From UMGS1590 sp963558655 (GTDB lineage Bacteria > Bacillota > Peptococcia > Peptococcales > Peptococcaceae), in NCBI GenBank assembly GCA_963558655.1, contig CAUWHJ010000004.1, positions 1-64,000 of the forward strand: a stretch of 64,000 nt of DNA, written 5' to 3'. Under the pieces are notes generated by a model. The model searched no databases. It worked only from the letters and a program-made list of their open reading frames with translations, and was not told the origin of the DNA. Positions 1-8,089 of the stretch are shown here, piece after piece. Positions within the stretch are counted from its first letter, which is position 1. Each line of letters begins with the position of its first letter. A program made the position numbers and the translations under genes.

Positions 1-45
1 AATAAGAAAACCCAGCTTCGGTTCTTAGACCAAAGCTGGGTTTTT
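1..45. terminator. Bidirectional intrinsic terminator
   Basis: A 12-bp perfect stem (AAAACCCAGCTT at 7-18 with AAGCTGGGTTTT at 33-44) is followed by T-rich sequence on the + strand and by TTTTCTTATT on the - strand. It can end both the minus-strand LysR gene and a plus-strand gene lying left of the window. Confidence 0.8.
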
Positions 46-59
46 CTACAGTCTGCCGT

Positions 60-80
60 GCTGTAAATCTTTTTTACAGC
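60..80. repeat. 8-5-8 palindrome, copy 1, downstream of the LysR gene
   Basis: GCTGTAAA and TTTACAGC are separated by 5 bases. The arms extend outward to 12 bp here (56-67 and 73-84). The same 8-5-8 element recurs at 1193-1213 on the other side of the LysR gene. It contains a T-N11-A core typical of LysR-type boxes. It could be a second operator or, with the longer arms, part of the transcript end; no T-tract follows it on the minus strand. Confidence 0.5.
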
Positions 81-90
81 ACGGTTTTGG

Positions 91-1107
91 CTATCTGTAT
101 AAAGTGAGGGGATTAGTTTCTAATATTGGTTCTGTTTTGGTTGGTATATAATCTGGCCAAAAATTCATAAAGGCTGTCATAAGCGGTGAAGGGTTTGAAG
201 AATAGAGAATGCCATTTACACTGTATAAAGGTTCTTTTAATTTAATAATGTGTAGCTGTTTCATATGTTCTTTCAAATAAGAGTTTTCTGAGAGCATTAG
301 GCTGTTAATAAAACCGATGCCAAGTTCATCTTGAATCGCCTGTACCCAAAATGGAATGGCAGACACAGATAAAAAAATATTTAATTTCGATGTATATTGT
401 TGAAGCATATATACTAGGGGCGTTTGAGGATTTTCGGAAGCAGTATATAAAATTAAAGGATGAGACAGAAGCTTTTTTAGTGACATAGATTGAAATTTAG
501 CGAGCGGTGAAGATTTCGAAACACAACAATAATACTGACTACATCCAAAGGCCTTAAGTTGGAGATTTTTATTTGACGGAACCAATTCGGTTAGACAGGA
601 GTGATCAACAAATGGAAGGATAACGAGACCAAGCGTACTTTGCGCATTGTTAGATGGTGCAGCTGACTGAACTTGTTCGCATACTTGCTGGGTAGTGCCA
701 GGAAGAACGGTGAGTTTAACATTGGAATAGAGATTTAAAAAAATACGTGTATAATAGGGTAACATAGTTGTCGTATAGATTGGATTGCAGTAAATGGTTA
801 GTTTTCCTTGGAGAGAGCTGTCGAAAGAAAATTTTGATTTGTATGCGGTAGAAGATTCATTGCATTCTGCAATGATAGATTCATATTCCGAAAGTGTTTT
901 TAATGCAAATTTAAGTACGCGTTCACCTTTTTTGGTAAGCGTGGTTCCTTTTGATGTGTGTTCAAATATGGCAAAACCCATTTCGTTTTCAAGATTTTTC
1001 ATAGAAATACTCAAAGTTTGAGGGGCTAGATGTAGATGCTCACTAGCGATACTCATGGAATTTTGCTTGGCAATTTCAATAAGATATTCAAGTTGTTCTA
1101 AGCGCAT
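91..1107 (-). CDS. LysR family transcriptional regulator
   Basis: The 338-residue protein has an N-terminal winged helix-turn-helix (about residues 1-60, beginning MRLEQLEYLIEIAKQNSMS and continuing with the typical SISMKNLENEMGF recognition region) and a C-terminal periplasmic-binding-protein-like effector domain (about 90-300). Length is slightly above the usual 290-310. It is divergent from the flavoprotein gene at 1359, the standard arrangement for a LysR regulator of the adjacent pathway. The intergenic region holds a palindrome with a T-N11-A core (1193-1213), a likely binding site. The gene is AT-rich like the four downstream + strand genes. The inducer is unknown, probably the substrate handled by the cassette. 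Confidence 0.93.
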   Translation of the reverse strand: MRLEQLEYLIEIAKQNSMSIASEHLHLAPQTLSISMKNLENEMGFAIFEHTSKGTTLTKKGERVLKFALKTLSEYESIIAECNESSTAYKSKFSFDSSLQGKLTIYCNPIYTTTMLPYYTRIFLNLYSNVKLTVLPGTTQQVCEQVQSAAPSNNAQSTLGLVILPFVDHSCLTELVPSNKNLQLKAFGCSQYYCCVSKSSPLAKFQSMSLKKLLSHPLILYTASENPQTPLVYMLQQYTSKLNIFLSVSAIPFWVQAIQDELGIGFINSLMLSENSYLKEHMKQLHIIKLKEPLYSVNGILYSSNPSPLMTAFMNFWPDYIPTKTEPILETNPLTLYR

Positions 1108-1192
1108 GGAGAATCATCCTTTGTAAAGAATATAGGTTTATTATACTATGATTATAAAAATAATAAAAGCGGTTTATAGAATGTGGCCGAAT

Positions 1193-1213
1193 GCTGTAAA
1201 TTTATTTTACAGC
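1193..1213. promoter_or_regulatory. Candidate LysR operator (palindrome copy 2)
   Basis: GCTGTAAA-N5-TTTACAGC, the same arms and spacing as at 60-80. The centre contains T-N11-A, the LysR-type box. A -10-like TATAAT lies at 1262-1267 with no good -35, which places the palindrome roughly 70 bp before the inferred transcript start of the gene at 1359. That is close to the usual recognition site of LysR activators. Confidence 0.6.
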
Positions 1214-1358
1214 GTTTTGAAGCATATCTGTTTTACTTATTCTTTTCATAAAAAATATGGATATAATAAAAAGCGTAATAACGAATTCTTGTAATGTCAT
1301 GACAGAGGGAAAATCTAGAAAATTAAAGATTGTTGCTTATTAGAGGAGGATTTTAATT

Positions 1359-1994
1359 ATGAAAGTATTAGCATTAAATGGTAGTTCAAACGCGAAGGGT
1401 GTTACTTATGCAGCGATGAATATTGTTGGTGAAGAGTTGAGAAAGGAAGGCATCGAGATGGAGATCGTTCATGTTGGTGCGAAAGGAGTAGCTGGTTGCG
1501 TAAACTGTAAGAAATGCCGTGAAAATCATCATTGTGTGATTAACGATAAGGTGAATGAAATCATTGATCGCATTGATGAATTTGATGGTATTTTACTTGG
1601 TTGTCCGGCTCACTATATGGATGTGCCTGGTCCATTTAAAGCGTTTTTAGATCGTTTATTGTATGCAACAGAACATCTTGAAGGTCATACACATAAGGTA
1701 GGTGCTTCTATTGCTGTATGTCGTCGTGCTGGTGCGATCAATACTTTCCAGCAGTTGAATAACTATCTTTATTGCAGCAATATGATTATCGTTGGTAGCC
1801 AGTATTGGAATGTTGGATATGGTTGGACGCCGGAAGAATTCCTTGCGCAAGATAAGGAAGGTGTTCAGACTATGGAAGTTCTTGGTCGTAATATGGCTTG
1901 GATGCTTAAAGTTATTGATGCTACAAAGGAAACCATTCCTCATCCAGTCATTACAGATAAACGTACAAGAACCAATTTCTGCCGAGAATTATGA
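1359..1994 (+). CDS. Iron-sulfur flavoprotein / NADPH-dependent FMN reductase family protein
   Basis: The 211-residue flavodoxin-fold protein starts MKVLALNGSS, the FMN-phosphate loop, and has the GCPAHYMDVPGPFKAFLDR segment typical of the family. Four cysteines at residues 47, 50, 53 and 59 form a compact C-x2-C-x2-C-x5-C motif, as in Isf-type iron-sulfur flavoproteins that carry a 4Fe-4S cluster. It probably transfers electrons in the cytoplasm, for example to a reductive step of the pathway encoded by the following genes. GAGGAGG is 10 bases before the ATG. It is the first gene of a five-protein cassette regulated by the divergent LysR protein. Confidence 0.85.
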   Translation: MKVLALNGSSNAKGVTYAAMNIVGEELRKEGIEMEIVHVGAKGVAGCVNCKKCRENHHCVINDKVNEIIDRIDEFDGILLGCPAHYMDVPGPFKAFLDRLLYATEHLEGHTHKVGASIAVCRRAGAINTFQQLNNYLYCSNMIIVGSQYWNVGYGWTPEEFLAQDKEGVQTMEVLGRNMAWMLKVIDATKETIPHPVITDKRTRTNFCREL

Positions 1995-2023
1995 TTTATA
2001 GATAGAATGAGAGGGTGCGGAGT

Positions 2024-3427
2024 ATGAGTGGAGCAACGATAAAACAGTATCCACGCTCATTCGTCATTAAATGGATGATTAGTTTAGTAATTACAGCAAT
2101 TATTCTTTTGATTCCAACGAATGAGGTATATACCTATGAGGTTAAGTTATTTGTTGCAATTACTACGCTTTCTATGCTGATGATGGCGATGGAGCTGACA
2201 CATAATCTTGTGGCAGCTTTGCTGCTACAAGTTGGCTATTTAATTTTTAAGGTTGCACCAGCTGATGTTGTTTTCTCAGCTTGGTCTAATCAAATTCCGT
2301 GGTTGGTATTGGGCTCTTTCATTGTTGCTGCGATCATGGAACGTACTGGTTTGAGTCAACGTATTGCATATTTTTGTATGATGAAAGCAAAGGGGCGCTT
2401 TGGCGCATTAATGTTTGCTGCTTTTATTGCAGGTGTTATTATTTCTGCTTTTGTATCAGCTTCTATTGCAAGAACAGCTATGCTTTGTGCTCTAATGCTT
2501 AGCCTTTGCCAGGCAATGGGCTATAAGGCGTTCAGCCGTGAAGCTGCTTGTGCATTTTTTGTAGCTTATGTTGCCAGCTGTGATACTGGGTTGATCTTTA
2601 TGACTGGTGGAAATGCGACCCTGGTTCTCGTAGGTGTTTTACAGCAGACGGGTTATGATGTCACGTTTATAGATTATTTTTTGAAAGCTGGTCTACCAAA
2701 TTTGATTCTTGATGCAATTTGTGTGTTTGTGGCTATCAAATTTTTTGGTCCAAAGAAAGGAGATGTTTCGTCGTCTGAAGATTATATCAAAGAACAGTAT
2801 GCTAAATTAGGCACAACATCGAAAGAAGAAAAGAAGACTATTGCTTTACTTTTAGTATTGATAGTACTTTTATTGACATCATCTATTCATGGATTGGAAG
2901 CTGGTTGGGTATTTATTATTGTTGCTTGGGCTGCATTTTTGCCAGGTATCAACCTTGCCGATAAAACTACCGTTAGTAAGATTAATTTTACAATGGTTTT
3001 TTTAATTGCGGCAACTGTGACAATAGGAAATGTATCTAGTAGTTTGAACTTGGGCAATACGATTGTTGAAGCTATATTGCCATATATTCCAACTAATAAA
3101 ATCGGTGTTTGCATGATGGTAATGTTATTAGGTATTCTTGGAAATATGGCAATGACACCGTTAGCGCTGGCGTCAGCCTTTACAGAACCAATCATTCAGT
3201 TGGCCATTTCTACTGGCTTTGGTCCTTATGGAATTGCGTACATTTTCTTGATTGCTTGCTATCAACTCTTTTTCCCATATGAGATTACTAATGCATTGGT
3301 CATGTATGGTTATGGGATGGTAAATATGAAAGAAACGATCAAATACTTTACAGTGAAAATGATTATAGCTCTTGCTTTTGTCCTTGTAGCTGTCATTCCA
3401 TATTTTACTATTATTAGAATTTTATAG
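2024..3427 (+). CDS. SLC13/DASS-like anion permease
   Basis: The 467-residue hydrophobic protein has about 11-12 predicted membrane segments. It resembles the sodium-dependent dicarboxylate/citrate transporter superfamily: two inverted halves, each with a small-residue re-entrant motif (SASIARTAML in the first half, followed by the conserved TGGNATLVL loop). ATG 2024 is preferred over GTG 2015 because GAGAGGG lies 7 bases before it. It probably imports the organic acid or other polar anion that the neighbouring amidohydrolase-like and SDR proteins act on; the substrate cannot be read from sequence. It lies 29 bp after the flavoprotein gene. Confidence 0.78.
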   Translation: MSGATIKQYPRSFVIKWMISLVITAIILLIPTNEVYTYEVKLFVAITTLSMLMMAMELTHNLVAALLLQVGYLIFKVAPADVVFSAWSNQIPWLVLGSFIVAAIMERTGLSQRIAYFCMMKAKGRFGALMFAAFIAGVIISAFVSASIARTAMLCALMLSLCQAMGYKAFSREAACAFFVAYVASCDTGLIFMTGGNATLVLVGVLQQTGYDVTFIDYFLKAGLPNLILDAICVFVAIKFFGPKKGDVSSSEDYIKEQYAKLGTTSKEEKKTIALLLVLIVLLLTSSIHGLEAGWVFIIVAWAAFLPGINLADKTTVSKINFTMVFLIAATVTIGNVSSSLNLGNTIVEAILPYIPTNKIGVCMMVMLLGILGNMAMTPLALASAFTEPIIQLAISTGFGPYGIAYIFLIACYQLFFPYEITNALVMYGYGMVNMKETIKYFTVKMIIALAFVLVAVIPYFTIIRIL

Positions 3428-3463
3428 TATTGAATAATTTTTTGAACAAAGGAGAAATGAGTT

Positions 3464-4297
3464 ATGTATCGTGCCATTGATTTGAGGTTACGACCACCGT
3501 ATAAAAGTTTTGCTACCACTTCGTTTTATCAGAATCTAGAAACCAGGCGCGAAGAAGGTGTGGTTTCACGGGCGGCTGTACAGCGTAATATGGATTTAAT
3601 GATTAAAGAAATGGACGAAAATAATATCGTTTATGGTGTTGCGGTTGCTCGTGAGAGTAAATGGGGAGGAGCTGCAAAAAACAGCGATCTTCCAGGATTG
3701 TTGGCTGATTATCCAGATCGTTTTATTGGTATGATTCATTTGCAATATGGTGCTGAAAAAGATCCATTAGAAAGTATTGATGAATATATTATCAATGGTC
3801 CTTGCACTGGCGTGTACATTGAACCAAGCTTCCGTTTTGAAAAAGTGTTGATGCATGCAGATGATGAACGCTTATTCCCAATATATGAGAAATGTCAAAG
3901 CAATAATATTCCGTTGATTTTACAATATGGCGGTGGGGTCAATTCAATTGAATACTATGATCCAAGTGACATCTATCGCTTGGCTGAAGCATTTCCAAAA
4001 TTGAAAATATGCATCAGTCATGGTGGGTGGCCACAGGTTATGTTGATGATTCAACAAGCTTATGCACATGAAAATGTGTACTTGTCTCCCGATTTTTATT
4101 TTAGTGGTTGGCCAGGTAGTCAGGACTATGTCGTTGCTGCAAATACGATTCTTAGCAAAAAAATTATCTTTGGTTCTGCATTTCCATGTGTTTCTTTAAC
4201 AGATGCCTTAAAAATTTATTTGGAAGCAGGTATCAAGGAAGAATATTTAGATGATATCCTTTATGGAAATGCTGCCCGTTTCTTAGGTATTGAATAA
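3464..4297 (+). CDS. Amidohydrolase-2 fold protein with missing metal ligands
   Basis: The 277-residue TIM-barrel protein is of the amidohydrolase_2 type (the ACMSD / resorcylate decarboxylase / lactonase group), recognisable from the end motifs ISHGGWP (around 184-190) and GNAARFLGIE. The metal-binding positions are unusual. The N-terminal HxH is R8-x-R10 (IDLRLRPPY), the middle histidine is Q154 (LILQYGGG), and the aspartate of the usual GSDFP motif is A239 (GSAFP). Only H186 remains. It may work without metal, bind a ligand, or have a new activity. It sits in the cassette between the permease and the dehydrogenase. RBS AAAGGAG precedes the ATG. Confidence 0.8.
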   Translation: MYRAIDLRLRPPYKSFATTSFYQNLETRREEGVVSRAAVQRNMDLMIKEMDENNIVYGVAVARESKWGGAAKNSDLPGLLADYPDRFIGMIHLQYGAEKDPLESIDEYIINGPCTGVYIEPSFRFEKVLMHADDERLFPIYEKCQSNNIPLILQYGGGVNSIEYYDPSDIYRLAEAFPKLKICISHGGWPQVMLMIQQAYAHENVYLSPDFYFSGWPGSQDYVVAANTILSKKIIFGSAFPCVSLTDALKIYLEAGIKEEYLDDILYGNAARFLGIE

Positions 4298-4321
4298 ATA
4301 GTTTTAAGGTGGTGAATGGGA

Positions 4322-5104
4322 ATGGATCTTCATTTAGAAGGAAAAATCGTGGCAGTTACTGGCGGATCTAATGGTATCGGTAAGGGGATTGCTAAATCCT
4401 TTGTCGAAGAGGGAGCAAAAGTTACATTGATTGCGCGAACCTTAGAAAAGTTGAAAAGTACACAGGAAGAGTTCGCAAAATTAGGATATGATGTTGACAT
4501 TGTTTCTGTCGATGTGTGTGATTCTGATGCTTTTAAACAAGTAGTGAATAATATCTATGAAAAGAATGGACGTCTCGATATATTTGTTAATAATGCCGGA
4601 GGTGGAGAATCTGGCCCGCTGCTCGATTGTTCTGTTGAAAAGTTTAGAGAGATTGTCGACCTGAATTTAACTTCTTTATTTGTTGGAACACAATCAGCAG
4701 CAAAATGTATGAAAAAATGTGGTGGTGGTGTGATATTGAATGGTTCTTCATTTGGCGGTATTCTACCAACGGCAGGTAAAAGTGTTTATGCGGCTAGTAA
4801 ACGCGCTATTATGACATTGACAACCACTTTTGCAGCAGAACTGGCTGCAGATAATATTCGAGTGGTTGGCTATATTCCGGGATTTATCATTGCTGGACGA
4901 GCGGAAGATAAGTTGAAAAGGATGGGACGAGAAAAATTGGAGTCGGAAATTGTTTCCCGCCGCTTGGGAGAACCAGAGGATATTGGTAATGTTGTAGCTT
5001 TTTTGGCATCAGATAGAGCTTCCTATATTAATGGAACAAATATTGAAATTACAGGTGGTAAGTGGATTGTACAAAATCCTATGTGGTCTTATCAAAATTG
5101 CTAA
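4322..5104 (+). CDS. Short-chain dehydrogenase/reductase
   Basis: Classical SDR of 260 residues. The cofactor motif TGGSNGIG is at 13-20, NNAGG at 90-94, the catalytic serine at 142/143, Tyr156 and Lys160 in YAASK, and a C-terminal ASYINGTNIEITGG motif. Arg39 after the second beta strand hints at NADP(H). It probably oxidises or reduces an alcohol or ketone intermediate in the same catabolic route as the permease and flavoprotein. ATG 4322 is chosen since AAGGTGG lies 9 bases before it; ATG 4316 would leave 3 bases. It is the last gene of the AT-rich cassette. Confidence 0.9.
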   Translation: MDLHLEGKIVAVTGGSNGIGKGIAKSFVEEGAKVTLIARTLEKLKSTQEEFAKLGYDVDIVSVDVCDSDAFKQVVNNIYEKNGRLDIFVNNAGGGESGPLLDCSVEKFREIVDLNLTSLFVGTQSAAKCMKKCGGGVILNGSSFGGILPTAGKSVYAASKRAIMTLTTTFAAELAADNIRVVGYIPGFIIAGRAEDKLKRMGREKLESEIVSRRLGEPEDIGNVVAFLASDRASYINGTNIEITGGKWIVQNPMWSYQNC

Positions 5105-5149
5105 ATATATTATTCTAAATATATCGATTGGAAATTTGTATGAGTAAAT

Positions 5150-5205
5150 AAAAACCTCCATAAGAAGCGCACTATAAAACAAGTGTATTCTTATGGAGGT
5201 TTCTA
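5150..5205. terminator. Bidirectional terminator between convergent units
   Basis: A 15-bp stem (5152-5166 with 5188-5202) has a small inner CACT/AGTG hairpin in its loop. The minus-strand side ends in TTTTTATTT, so it serves the methyltransferase gene best. It also marks the right edge of the AT-rich cassette. Confidence 0.75.
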
Positions 5206-5251
5206 TTGTTTCTATTAGGTTTTTTGAGTTTTCTTGAGTGAGTAATAGATT

Positions 5252-6355
5252 TTACACCCACTCGGCGCAGCTTACGAGGAGGTCAATTTTCTTCCATTGA
5301 ATGTCTTCGGTGATGGCATTGCCTTCTTCAACGGAGGCGAAGCCGCATTGTGGGGAGAGGGCGATGTTATCGCCAACGATGGCTTTGGCTTCAGCGAAGC
5401 GGGCTTTGAGATCGTCGACGCTTTCGAGAACAGGGTTCTTGGTGGAGATGAGACCGGCAACGAAGCGTTTGTCGTTGTCTTTCATACCAGCCCATGGTGC
5501 GAAGGAGCCGGAGCGTTCGTCATCGTATTCAACGAAATAGATGTCGTAAGGAATTTGCATGATGATTGGCGCTACGGCGTCATAGAAACCAGCAAAGAGT
5601 GGTTTGCCTTTGAAATTGCCTTTGCAGAAGTGGGTGGCGATGGTCATGTCGGCAGGGTGGTTTTCCAGCGCTTTGGTGGAAACGGTGCGGAACCATTCCA
5701 GCACTTGCGCTTGTGTGTAGCCGAGGGCAGCCACTTTTTGCAGGAAATTGTCGTCGATGAGGTAGGTCCAGGAGGTGTCGTCAATTTGCAGATAACGGCA
5801 GCCATGGTCGTAGAAATCTCTGATGGCATCTTGATAAGCCTGACCAATGTCTGCGATGAGGGCGTCCAAATCGTTACCATAGTAAGGCGTTTCTTTGTTG
5901 CCGAGTTGTAGCACATGGTCAATCAGAATCATGTTTGGGCCGGAGATACATTTCTTTGCCATCACGCCGTCGTATTTTTGCGCCAGGCTGTGGAGATAGT
6001 CCCAGGCGTACATTTCTGCATGGTGTTTGTTTTTGTCATAGAAAAATTTGCCGGTAACCTGGCCGTATTCTACTTCGTGCACACCGCCGGCGAGTTGTTT
6101 GGTGACATAGATGGTTTCAAATCCATCGAATTCTTTCAGCCAATCCAAATGCCACCATCTACGGCGAAATTCGCCATCGGTGACAAATTTTAAGCCGTGG
6201 GCGACTTCTTTTTCCACCAATTCAGCGATGGCTTTGTCTTCAACAGTCGTCAATTCTTCGCGCGTGATGCTGCCTGCTCTAAAGGCGGCACGCGCTTCTT
6301 TGATGGCATCGGGGCGCAGGAATGAGCCGACAACGTCAATTTTGAAATCAATCAT
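5252..6355 (-). CDS. Cobalamin-independent methionine synthase C-domain-like methyltransferase (YxjG/YxjH type)
   Basis: The 367-residue protein corresponds to the C-terminal catalytic barrel of MetE only, as in the Bacillus YxjG/YxjH group. Zinc ligands of the family can be seen: His and Cys in THFCKGN, Glu in FVEYDD and Cys in SPQCGFAS. VGSFLRPD at the start and DGEFRRRWW are family motifs. It likely transfers a methyl group to a thiol such as homocysteine; the methyl donor is not evident because the N-terminal MetE half is absent. AAGGAGGT lies 9 bases before the ATG, and TATAAT on the minus strand at 6388-6393 is its likely -10. No S-box or T-box is seen upstream. Confidence 0.87.
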   Translation of the reverse strand: MIDFKIDVVGSFLRPDAIKEARAAFRAGSITREELTTVEDKAIAELVEKEVAHGLKFVTDGEFRRRWWHLDWLKEFDGFETIYVTKQLAGGVHEVEYGQVTGKFFYDKNKHHAEMYAWDYLHSLAQKYDGVMAKKCISGPNMILIDHVLQLGNKETPYYGNDLDALIADIGQAYQDAIRDFYDHGCRYLQIDDTSWTYLIDDNFLQKVAALGYTQAQVLEWFRTVSTKALENHPADMTIATHFCKGNFKGKPLFAGFYDAVAPIIMQIPYDIYFVEYDDERSGSFAPWAGMKDNDKRFVAGLISTKNPVLESVDDLKARFAEAKAIVGDNIALSPQCGFASVEEGNAITEDIQWKKIDLLVSCAEWV

Positions 6356-6436
6356 GAATGATTACCTCCTTAGTGTTTGTGAACCTATTATACAGGAAGT
6401 GGGCGGCAAGGTGTAGTTTTTTTATGATGACATTGT

Positions 6437-6464
6437 TTGCGCTGGTCAAGAGAGGGGGTATAAT
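6437..6464 (+). promoter_or_regulatory. Promoter of the gene at 6509
   Basis: TTGCGC (6437-6442), a 16-bp spacer and a consensus TATAAT (6459-6464), 39 bp before the preferred start codon. Confidence 0.55.
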
Positions 6465-6508
6465 GTTAGTGACAGCAGTGGCTTTTGACGAATGATGGGA
6501 GGATGAGC

Positions 6509-7291
6509 ATGAAGAAACGTGTGTTAATGGTAGTGTGTGGCGTGTTGGCGGTGGCGTTGGTGTGCTTTTTAGGCTTTGCAGCGTTGATTGCTCTGTCGCC
6601 TGATGAGGCGGAAGAGGTGGGGCCTGTGGCTGAAACCACAAATGTGCTGGGCGAGGAGGCGCCGCTGGTAACGCTGGACGTGGGTGTGGCAGAAAGTGCT
6701 GAGGGCGCGTTGGTGTTTGATGTTACGCCACAGGAGATCATTGACAGCTTCAATGGCTATTACTGGCAGGATAAGGGCGAGCGTTATTTCCGTCCGCTGA
6801 CAGCGTGGCGGCAGGAGGCGGTGGAGAATACGGTGATGCTTGACCAGCCGCAGACGCAGTATATTTACACTGCTGATGAGAGTGTGTGGACGCTGCCGCA
6901 GGTGAATGTGTATGTGCCGGAGGGAGAGTCACGGGTGGCGCAGATTGCGCTGACGTACGATGAGCATAGTTACAGCGAGGCAACATATGCGTTGTTTGAA
7001 GAAGATTGTTTTTATATGTTGAAAACGTTTTTCCCAGACCTTAGTGATGAGAAGTTGACATCGCTTTATAAAACGGTGAACCAGCTGGGCTACGACCACA
7101 CGTTTCCTTCTACGGAGCAGTATCGCCCAGGCATGGCGAAACTTCCGGTGGCATTGTATTATCGTGATGGGATTGGTATTTTCAGCTATTTTGCCATTGG
7201 CGCACCGTTTCATTTTTGCGTAGTGCCGGTGGATGATGCGCTTGTGGCGTTGTATGCGGCAGGCGGCGTTGAGGTGGTTGAGATTGCATAA
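6509..7291 (+). CDS. Membrane-anchored protein of unknown function
   Basis: The 260-residue protein starts MKKR followed by a single hydrophobic segment (about 5-27) and an acidic linker, so it is probably anchored with its body outside the cell. I recognise no family. The C-terminal part (about 90-250) has a regular alternation suggesting a mixed alpha/beta domain with no cysteine pairs or catalytic signature. ATG 6509 is chosen because GGGAGG sits 6 bases before it. It is a single-gene unit with its own promoter and a strong terminator, divergent from the methyltransferase. Confidence 0.75.
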   Translation: MKKRVLMVVCGVLAVALVCFLGFAALIALSPDEAEEVGPVAETTNVLGEEAPLVTLDVGVAESAEGALVFDVTPQEIIDSFNGYYWQDKGERYFRPLTAWRQEAVENTVMLDQPQTQYIYTADESVWTLPQVNVYVPEGESRVAQIALTYDEHSYSEATYALFEEDCFYMLKTFFPDLSDEKLTSLYKTVNQLGYDHTFPSTEQYRPGMAKLPVALYYRDGIGIFSYFAIGAPFHFCVVPVDDALVALYAAGGVEVVEIA

Positions 7292-7298
7292 ACGATGG

Positions 7299-7340
7299 AC
7301 GCATTCCATGGATGTGATGGAATGCGTTATTTTTTGTTTT
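7299..7340 (+). terminator. Intrinsic terminator
   Basis: An 11-bp stem, ACGCATTCCAT (7299-7309) with ATGGAATGCGT (7317-7327), is followed by TATTTTTTGTTTT. Confidence 0.9.
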
Positions 7341-7402
7341 CAATAGCAGCAGAAATGTTTATGATAAGAAGAGACAGTTTGAGTTTAGAGAGGTGACACA
7401 CG

Positions 7403-8089
7403 ATGGCGAGTAAATTGCTTTTGCTGGAGGACGACCAAAGTTTAATTGATGGTTTGGTGTATGCGTTGATGCGCGAGGGGTATGAATTAGATGTGGCGAT
7501 GAATGTGGCACAGGCGCAGAACTTGTTGAATGAGAGGCGTTATGACCTTTTGCTTTTGGACATCACTTTGCCCGATGGCAATGGGGTTGATGTGTGCAAG
7601 TGGGTGCGTGCACGGGGCAATGCGGTGCCGATTATTTTTCTGACGGCGCTTGATGAAGAAGTGCAGGTGATTCGTGCCCTGGATGGTGGTGGCGATGATT
7701 ACATCACCAAGCCTTTCAAGCTGGGGGAACTTTGCTCGCGTATTCGCGTGCAGCTGCGGCGCAGCGGCGCAAAGGAGGGCACCGGTGATGGCGTGCTGAC
7801 AAGCGGTAGGTTGCGTGTGGAAGGTGGGCGTGTGTTTATAGACGGGGAAACGCTTGTGTTTACAGCAACGGAATATCGGTTGCTGTGTCTGTTTTTACGG
7901 CATAAGGAACAAACTCTGTCACGGCAGATGATTCTTGACGCGCTCTGGGACGAACAGGGAAATTTTGTTGACGACAACACGCTTTCTGTGTACATTCGCC
8001 GTCTGCGTGAGAAGGTGGAGGACGACCCTGCCAATCCGGTGCACTTGATAACCGTGCGCGGTGTGGGTTATGGCTGGAGGGAAGGATAA
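7403..8089 (+). CDS. OmpR-family response regulator (system 1)
   Basis: The 228-residue protein has a receiver domain (LLLEDD near residue 10, phosphoacceptor Asp in LLLLDITLPDG near 53, conserved Lys in DYITKPF near 103) and a C-terminal winged-helix trans_reg_C domain ending in LITVRGVGYGW. It is translationally coupled to the kinase by a TAATG overlap at 8087-8091. An ABC exporter follows on the same strand, the usual arrangement of stress or antimicrobial-peptide sensing modules. Possible target sites are the TGTAAGCT repeats at 9352-9382. Confidence 0.95.
   Translation: MASKLLLLEDDQSLIDGLVYALMREGYELDVAMNVAQAQNLLNERRYDLLLLDITLPDGNGVDVCKWVRARGNAVPIIFLTALDEEVQVIRALDGGGDDYITKPFKLGELCSRIRVQLRRSGAKEGTGDGVLTSGRLRVEGGRVFIDGETLVFTATEYRLLCLFLRHKEQTLSRQMILDALWDEQGNFVDDNTLSVYIRRLREKVEDDPANPVHLITVRGVGYGWREG

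Noticed and set aside
5297..5911. 204-residue open frame on the + strand
   Set aside because: It is antisense to the MetE-C-like gene and lacks a ribosome site and known domains.
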